Source of the DNA: Mesorhizobium sp.
Lineage (GTDB): Bacteria; Pseudomonadota; Alphaproteobacteria; Rhizobiales; Rhizobiaceae
Reading direction: 5' to 3'
Assembly: GCA_004017275.1 (NCBI GenBank)
Contig: SAKE01000007.1
Span: 157,481-221,480, forward strand
Length of the DNA stretch: 64,000 bases
Each line of letters begins with the position of its first letter. Within the stretch, counting starts at the first letter, position 1. Of the stretch, positions 61,444 through 64,000 are shown piece by piece. The notes below the pieces were generated by a model. The model was not told the origin of the DNA. It ran no database searches and saw nothing but the letters and a program-made list of their open reading frames with translations. A program made the translations under genes and the position numbers.

Positions 61444-63890
61444 CCGCCAAGGCCATCCCCACAAAGGCCCGCGCCGTCATCATCGGCGGCGGCGTTTCCG
61501 GCTGTTCGGTCACCTATCATCTGGCCAAGCTCGGCTGGACCGACATCGTTCTGCTCGAACGCAAGCAGCTGACGTCGGGCACGACCTGGCACGCCGCCGG
61601 CCTGATCGGTCAGTTGCGCGGTTCGCAGAATATGACGCGGCTGGCGAAATATTCCGCCGACCTCTACGTCAAGCTGGAAGCCGAGACCGAGGTCGGCACC
61701 GGCATGCGCCAGGTCGGCTCGATCACCGTGGCGCTGACCGAGGAGCGCAAGCACGAGATCTACAGGCAGGCGTCGCTGGCGCGCGCCTTCGATGTCGATG
61801 TCCGCGAGATTTCGCCCAATGAAGTCAAGCAGATGTACCCGCATCTGAATGTCTCAGACGTCGTCGGTGCCGTGCATCTGCCGCTCGACGGCCAATGCGA
61901 CCCCGCCAACATCGCCATGGCTCTGGCCAAGGGCGCCCGCCAGCGCGGCGCCACCATCGTCGAGAACGTCAAGGTCACCAAGGTCCACACCAAGGCCGGC
62001 CGCGTCACCGGCGTGTCCTGGGCACAGGGCGAAGAGCAAGGCACGATCGAAGCCGACATCGTCGTCAACTGCGCCGGCATGTGGGCGCGCGAACTGGGCG
62101 CCCAGAACGGTGTCACCATCCCGCTGCACGCCTGCGAACACTTCTATCTCGTCACCGAGCCTATCCCCGGCCTTACCCGCCTGCCGGTGCTGCGCGTGCC
62201 CGACGAGTGCGCCTACTACAAGGAGGACGCCGGCAAGATGATGCTCGGCGCCTTCGAGCCGGTGGCAAAGCCATGGGGCATGGACGGCATTCGTGAGGAT
62301 TTTTGCTTCGATCAATTGCCCGAGGATATGGAGCATTTCGAGCCGATCCTCGAAATGGGCGTCAACCGCATGCCGATGCTGGCGACCGCCGGCATTCACA
62401 CCTTCTTCAACGGTCCCGAGAGTTTTACGCCCGACGACCGCTACTATCTCGGCGAGGCGCCGGAACTGTCCGGCTACTGGATGGCGACCGGCTATAATTC
62501 GATTGGCATCGTCTCCTCCGGCGGCGCCGGCATGGCGCTGGCGCAATGGATGAACGACGGCGAAGCCCCCTTCGACCTGTGGGAGGTCGACATCCGCCGC
62601 GCCCAGCCGTTCCAGAAGAACCGCCGCTACCTCCGGGAGCGCGTCTCCGAAACGCTCGGCCTGCTCTATGCCGATCATTTCCCCTATCGTCAGATGGCAA
62701 CGTCGCGCAATGTCAGGCGTTCGCCATTGCACGAGCATCTGAAGGCGCGCGGCGCCGTCTTTGGTGAAGTCGCCGGCTGGGAGCGCGCCAACTGGTTTGC
62801 CCGCGAGGGCCAGGAGCGCGAATACCGCTATTCCTGGAAGCGGCAGAACTGGTTCGACAATCAGCGCGAGGAGCATCTGGCTGTCAGGAACGGCGTCGGC
62901 CTGTTCGACATGACCTCGTTCGGCAAGATCCGTGTCGAGGGCCGCGATGCCTGCGCCTTCCTGCAAAAGCTCTGCGCCAACGACATGGACGTCGCGCCAG
63001 GCAAGATCGTCTATACCCAGATGCTCAACCAGCGCGGCGGCATCGAGAGCGACCTGACGGTCTCGCGGCTGTCGGATACGGCGTTCTTTCTCGTCGTCCC
63101 AGGCGCCACGCTGCAGCGCGACCTCGCCTGGCTGCGCAAACATCTGGCCGACGAATTCGTCGTCATCACCGACGTAACGGCGGCCGAAAGCGTGCTCTGC
63201 CTGATGGGTCCGGATGCGCGAAAACTGATCCAGAAGGTCAGCCCGAACGATTTCTCCAATGAGAAAAATCCGTTCGGCACATTCCAGGAGATCGAGATCG
63301 GCATGGGCCTGGCTCGCGCCCACCGCGTCACCTATGTCGGCGAACTCGGCTGGGAGCTCTATGTCTCGACCGACCAGGCGGCCCATGTCTTCGAGGCGAT
63401 CGAGGAGGCAGGTGCGGACGTCGGCCTGAAACTCTGCGGCCTGCACACGCTGGATTCCTGCCGCATCGAAAAGGCTTTCCGGCATTTCGGCCACGACATC
63501 ACCGACGAGGACAATGTGCTGGAGGCCGGCCTCGGCTTCGCGGTGAAGACGGCCAAGGGCGACTTCACCGGCCGTGATGCCGTGCTGCGCAAGAAGGAAG
63601 CCGGCCTGTCACGCCGGCTGGTCCAGTTCCGGCTGAAGGATCCAGAGCCCCTACTCTTCCACAACGAAGCGATCCTGCGCGACGGCAAGATCGTCGGCCC
63701 GATCACGTCAGGCAATTACGGCCATCACCTCGGCGGTGCCGTCGGGCTGGGCTATGTCCCCTGTAAAGGTGAGAGCGAGGCCGATGTGCTAGCCTCATCC
63801 TACGAGATCGAGATCGCCGGCGAGCGCTTTGCGGCGGAAGCCTCTCTGAAGCCGATGTACGATCCGAAGTCGGAGCGCACGAGGATGTAG
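61440..63890 (+). CDS. dimethylglycine-dehydrogenase-like FAD/GcvT enzyme (second copy)
   Basis: An 816-residue protein with the same domain order as the enzyme at 56914: FAD site VIIGGGVSGCSVTYHLAKLG, covalent flavin motif GTTWHAAG (H51), DAO domain, linker (FFNGPESFTPDDRYYLGEAPE), and GcvT folate domain ending GNYGHHLGGAVGLGYVP. The two enzymes clearly differ in the active-site part, so they probably act on successive intermediates. It is the last gene of the operon; ATGA overlap with the aminotransferase. Confidence 0.92.
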   Translation: MTAKAIPTKARAVIIGGGVSGCSVTYHLAKLGWTDIVLLERKQLTSGTTWHAAGLIGQLRGSQNMTRLAKYSADLYVKLEAETEVGTGMRQVGSITVALTEERKHEIYRQASLARAFDVDVREISPNEVKQMYPHLNVSDVVGAVHLPLDGQCDPANIAMALAKGARQRGATIVENVKVTKVHTKAGRVTGVSWAQGEEQGTIEADIVVNCAGMWARELGAQNGVTIPLHACEHFYLVTEPIPGLTRLPVLRVPDECAYYKEDAGKMMLGAFEPVAKPWGMDGIREDFCFDQLPEDMEHFEPILEMGVNRMPMLATAGIHTFFNGPESFTPDDRYYLGEAPELSGYWMATGYNSIGIVSSGGAGMALAQWMNDGEAPFDLWEVDIRRAQPFQKNRRYLRERVSETLGLLYADHFPYRQMATSRNVRRSPLHEHLKARGAVFGEVAGWERANWFAREGQEREYRYSWKRQNWFDNQREEHLAVRNGVGLFDMTSFGKIRVEGRDACAFLQKLCANDMDVAPGKIVYTQMLNQRGGIESDLTVSRLSDTAFFLVVPGATLQRDLAWLRKHLADEFVVITDVTAAESVLCLMGPDARKLIQKVSPNDFSNEKNPFGTFQEIEIGMGLARAHRVTYVGELGWELYVSTDQAAHVFEAIEEAGADVGLKLCGLHTLDSCRIEKAFRHFGHDITDEDNVLEAGLGFAVKTAKGDFTGRDAVLRKKEAGLSRRLVQFRLKDPEPLLFHNEAILRDGKIVGPITSGNYGHHLGGAVGLGYVPCKGESEADVLASSYEIEIAGERFAAEASLKPMYDPKSERTRM

Positions 63891-63897
63891 CGCAGCC

Positions 63898-64000
63898 CTG
63901 CCCTTCTCCCTTTGTGGGAGAAGGTGGATCGGCGCGTAGCGCCGAGACGGATGAGGGGTGTTCCAGCGAAGTGAGACGTCGGCGTTCCCTGGAACACCCC
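63898..64000. repeat. Mesorhizobium-type intergenic repeat, cut by the window end
   Basis: After the last gene comes CCCTTCTCCCTTTGTGGGAG followed by aaggtggatcggcgc and gtagcgccgag, a palindromic motif of a kind common between Mesorhizobium genes. It continues past base 64000. Confidence 0.65.

Overview
The window looks like chromosome from a Mesorhizobium-type alphaproteobacterium (order Hyphomicrobiales/Rhizobiales). This is inferred from the high GC content, ATGA-coupled operons, heterotetrameric sarcosine oxidase, DUF1127 and DUF1194 genes, and intergenic repeats of the kind common in Mesorhizobium. No rRNA, tRNA or CRISPR was seen.

Layout. 1-3135: edge-truncated fatty-acid desaturase, XRE regulator, betaine-homocysteine methyltransferase (bmt), small hypothetical. 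3350-10566: ECF sigma factor with a vWA membrane protein, an ArsR/SRPBCC pair, small DUF1801 and VOC proteins, a flavoprotein and a dienelactone hydrolase. 10673-24702: a corrinoid methyl-transfer region with QueG-like ferredoxin, MttB-family methyltransferase, corrinoid protein, an IS1182-type insertion, entericidin, DUF1638, epimerase, DUF4893, formyltransferase-like protein, virulence-factor-domain protein, MetV-like and MetF reductases, methyl-THF:corrinoid methyltransferase, a small membrane protein and a RACo-type reactivase. 24703-32027: two DUF1127 genes, esterase, LysR, a GbdR/GlxA-type AraC regulator and an NMT1/TauABC-type transporter. 32130-36147: crystallin-like secreted protein, DUF1194 protein, and a dimethylglycine-dehydrogenase-like enzyme. 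36305-44214: an envelope-glycan type cluster with DprE1-like and DprP-like (UbiA) proteins, epimerase, SMR-like carrier, aminotransferase, polytopic membrane protein and FkbM methyltransferase. 44421-47323: small secreted protein and a mechanosensitive channel. 47531-52728: soxBDAG. 53005-56125: MFS pump, arylamine N-acetyltransferase, nitroreductase. 56297-63890: XRE-cupin regulator followed by a tight operon of two dimethylglycine-dehydrogenase-like enzymes, a homocysteine methyltransferase and an aminotransferase.

How it works together. The dominant theme is removal of N-methyl groups from quaternary amines. The first methyl of glycine betaine could go to homocysteine (bmt) or, through MttB, corrinoid protein and the THF methyltransferase, to methyl-THF, which MetF/MetV would oxidise. 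The second methyl could be removed by a dimethylglycine-dehydrogenase-like enzyme and the third by SoxBDAG. The 56-64 kb operon has one homocysteine methyltransferase, two oxidative demethylases and one transaminase, as expected for complete breakdown of another amino-acid betaine. The same perfect palindrome core lies just upstream of bmt and of the THF:corrinoid methyltransferase, suggesting common control. Function assignments come from motifs and gene context only; no database search was possible.
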